Below are positions 13,694-15,222 of a DNA stretch of 15,222 nucleotides, piece by piece. Origin of the DNA: Candidatus Sulfopaludibacter sp. SbA3 (lineage in GTDB: Bacteria > Acidobacteriota > Terriglobia > Bryobacterales > Bryobacteraceae). Both the position numbers and the translations under genes were made by a program. Numbering within the stretch: the first letter of the stretch is position 1; every line of letters begins with the position of its first letter. Below the pieces are notes generated by a model. The model was not told where the DNA came from, did no database searches, and saw nothing but the letters and a program-made list of their open reading frames with translations. The DNA is taken from NCBI GenBank assembly GCA_945900935.1, contig CAMDKT010000060.1:1-15222 (forward strand), read 5' to 3'.

Positions 13694-13930
13694 TAAGTTC
13701 CAATCGAGCTATTCCGGCCTCCCGGAACCGGCGACGATGTTACGCGTTGGCGGCGCGTTGATGCTGGTTTCGGTGCTTCGATTCAGCGCCCGGGGCCGTG
13801 AATGTTGATAAGTTCCAATCGAGCTATTCCGGCCTCCCGGAACCGGCGACGATGTTACCCGTTGGCGGTGCGTTGATGCTGGTTTCGGCGCTTCGATTCA
13901 GCGCCCAGTGTCGTGAATATTGATGAGTTC
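13585..13930. repeat. Three tandem 115-bp copies spanning the lectin tail and the radical SAM tail
   Basis: The word CCAAT starts the copies at 13585, 13700 and 13815, an exact 115-base period. Copy 1 is the real end of the lectin gene. Copies 2 and 3 lie after its stop in other frames, and each encodes a PEP-CTERM-like tail beginning LPEPATML. Read on the - strand, every copy ends with ten codons starting ELINIH and a stop; copy 3 supplies the true C-terminus of the radical SAM protein. Copies 2 and 3 differ at several bases from each other and more from copy 1. Each also holds a GGCGCT/AGCGCC stem-loop or near version of it. The unit is the overlap of two convergent genes, triplicated. Confidence 0.92.
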
Positions 13931-14941
13931 TTCGACCGCGGGCTTGGCGCTGTTCAAGCCCGATTCGAGCGTTTGCGGTGCCCGCCAGTAGTCCATGTGC
14001 GAGGTCATATGCACACAGGAGATCGTGCAGTGAGGGGCGCAAGGCTTCTTCGTCAGGAATTCACGCCGAATGTCGGCGGTGGTGTAATCAAGTAGCTGAA
14101 CGCCCGGATATCCGCGCTGTTGGGAGCAGTAATGAACCAGCCCTTCCTCGCACACATAGATGTAGCGGCTGCCGGCCCGGCAGCGCCATTCGATGGGTTG
14201 GCCTAGCGCCACTTTATCCTGAAAGCCGGAGAAATGAGCGAAGCTCCGTTGACCCAGCGTCTTGAACTCCCGGAAGACGGAGAGTTCTCTTTCGCCCAGC
14301 GGTTTGAGCTGTCCATGGCCATCGTGAATGATGCCGACCGTGCAACTGAATCCGAGTTCGAGCGCCCGCCGGCCGATCACGAGCGCGTCGCCGGGGTCAT
14401 TGGTTCCGGCACCCAAAACGGAGTTGATATTGACGTGGAACTCCGCGTGTTCGGCCAGCATTTGCAGTTTCTTGTCCAGCACCTTGAGGCTCTTCTTGGA
14501 CACGTCGTCGGGCATCACGTTGTCGATGGAAATCTGCAAGTGGTCCAGGCCGGCGTCATTCAGCCGCTGAATGCGGTCCGGCATCAGGAGGTAGCCGTTG
14601 GTGATCATGCCGGCGATGCGGCCATGGCTGCGGATGCGGGCGATGATCTGTTCCAAATCGGGGTGCAGTAACGGTTCGCCGCCGCTAATCATGATCAGCG
14701 TCGTGCCGAGTTTCGCCAAATGATCGACGCGGTCGAACATGATGTTCACGTCGACCGGTTTGGAAAAGTCGTCATACTCATTGCAATACGTGCAAGCTAG
14801 GTTGCAACGGCGGATGGGGATGATGTGCGCCTGAACAATATGATCGGTGGAAAGGAGACCCTTCGCAATCATCTGCAATTCGCGCAGGCGTCGGTGCCCC
14901 GCACGCAATTTGCGGCGAAGCCGGATGGCAAGACTCGGCAT
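13898..14941 (-). CDS. Radical SAM protein with a SPASM-like C-terminus
   Basis: A 347-residue protein from ATG 14941 (TTG 14950 would add three residues). The radical SAM cluster motif CNLACTYC gives Cys46, Cys50 and Cys53. SGGEP at 86-90 binds SAM. GMITNGY, LQISIDN and similar barrel strands follow. The last third has six cysteines (254, 264, 272, 301, 305, 309; CRAG...C...YCS...CAPHCTISC), the layout of a SPASM or twitch domain holding extra iron-sulphur clusters. Such proteins modify peptides or act on lipids and sugars; no small peptide substrate is visible nearby, and the hopanoid-type enzyme HpnH is a more distant alternative. It is convergent with the lectin gene, and its last ten codons and stop fall inside the third 115-bp repeat. 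Confidence 0.85.
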   Translation of the reverse strand: MPSLAIRLRRKLRAGHRRLRELQMIAKGLLSTDHIVQAHIIPIRRCNLACTYCNEYDDFSKPVDVNIMFDRVDHLAKLGTTLIMISGGEPLLHPDLEQIIARIRSHGRIAGMITNGYLLMPDRIQRLNDAGLDHLQISIDNVMPDDVSKKSLKVLDKKLQMLAEHAEFHVNINSVLGAGTNDPGDALVIGRRALELGFSCTVGIIHDGHGQLKPLGERELSVFREFKTLGQRSFAHFSGFQDKVALGQPIEWRCRAGSRYIYVCEEGLVHYCSQQRGYPGVQLLDYTTADIRREFLTKKPCAPHCTISCVHMTSHMDYWRAPQTLESGLNSAKPAVEELINIHDTGR

Positions 14942-15028
14942 ACTAAACAATCCATTAAAACACAGGACGACCCCAGGAGGAGGCTATGGAGGGCCGAGTG
15001 GGGAATCCTGGGGGTTGAACGAGGGTTC

Positions 15029-15222
15029 TCAGGGTTTTTTCGGAGGCGTAACGGGTACTTCCTCACCGAACGTGATGGTGCTCTGGCCCTTGAACTGTTT
15101 GTAGTCCTCGTATTTGACCCGCATTTTCAGCCGAACGACGGAGTCCTCGAAGTAAAGCGTGTCGTCGGCGCGGGTGAGAACCGGAAACCAGTATTTGCCG
15201 TCGATCTGTTCGCGGAACGTCT
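15029..15222 (-). CDS. 3' end of an uncharacterised, beta-rich protein (partial)
   Basis: The window edge cuts this gene; the last 63 codons are visible and stop at TGA 15029-15031. They read TFREQIDGKYWFPVLTRADD, then VVRLKMRVKYEDYKQFKG and TITFGE, ending in a proline/lysine-rich tail. This resembles the C-terminus of a group of Acidobacteriota exported proteins (F-R-E-x-(x)-(x)-KYWFPV...DD...F) whose function I do not know. It is on the same strand as the radical SAM gene, ends about 88 bases before that start, and might be transcribed with it. No terminator is evident between them. Confidence 0.65.
   Translation of the reverse strand, partial: TFREQIDGKYWFPVLTRADDTLYFEDSVVRLKMRVKYEDYKQFKGQSTITFGEEVPVTPPKKP

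Noticed and set aside
13585..13930. CRISPR-like array
   Set aside because: There are only three units, adjacent with no spacers, 115 bases long, and they encode protein tails on both strands.

Overview
The window reads as high-GC bacterial chromosome, most probably from an Acidobacteriota of the Solibacter/Bryobacter type. This is inferred from three things: a PEP-CTERM protein, a gene with the repeated Acidobacteriota-type signature STGPQS..GK..SS.N..HGL, and a dispersed SRDRKGA-encoding repeat inside a signal-peptide region. No rRNA or tRNA gene is present to settle it. Functions were assigned by reading motifs and recalling families; no database search was run.

Region 1 (1-3155, + strand, G-rich coding strand) is a decayed sugar-modification operon. 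A fragment resembling the DruA/DUF4338 N-terminus runs into the last ~36 codons of a DegT/DnrJ-type aminotransferase. Then come an intact sugar C-methyltransferase, a 260-bp remnant of a Rossmann-fold gene, an intact NAD-dependent sugar epimerase, and a family 2 glycosyltransferase that has lost an internal segment and its C-terminus. All gene borders are start/stop overlaps (ATGA, GTGA, ATGA, GTGA), so the remnants can be recognised from operon geometry as well as from motifs.

Region 2 (about 3156-8261, C-rich coding strand in its + strand genes) is an accessory island. It holds the C-terminal part of a Roco/COR-type protein fused in frame to the glycosyltransferase stub, a small ORF overlapping an AbiEii-like nucleotidyltransferase, a small exported protein, a fragment of a helix-turn-helix regulator, a hicBA pair, a two-gene unit of unknown function, and a parE-like toxin with its antitoxin. 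The flip in strand composition at about 3155 marks the junction with region 1.

Region 3 (about 8262-13930, + strand) looks like an exopolysaccharide and surface-protein locus. In order it has a polytopic membrane protein with a faint exosortase look but no cysteine, a processive family 2 glycosyltransferase (D, DAD, TED, QxxRW), a membrane-anchored bactofilin-like protein, a YaiO-like outer-membrane beta-barrel protein and an L-type-lectin-like PEP-CTERM protein. The GT2/YaiO pairing recalls E. coli yaiP/yaiO. The lectin gene is preceded by a leader rich in inverted repeats.

The most unusual structure is at 13585-13930: the end of the lectin gene is present three times in perfect 115-bp register. 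Each copy encodes a PEP-CTERM tail on the + strand and the last ten codons of the convergent radical SAM gene on the - strand. Region 4 (13898-15222, - strand) has that radical SAM/SPASM-like protein and the 3' end of a further gene.
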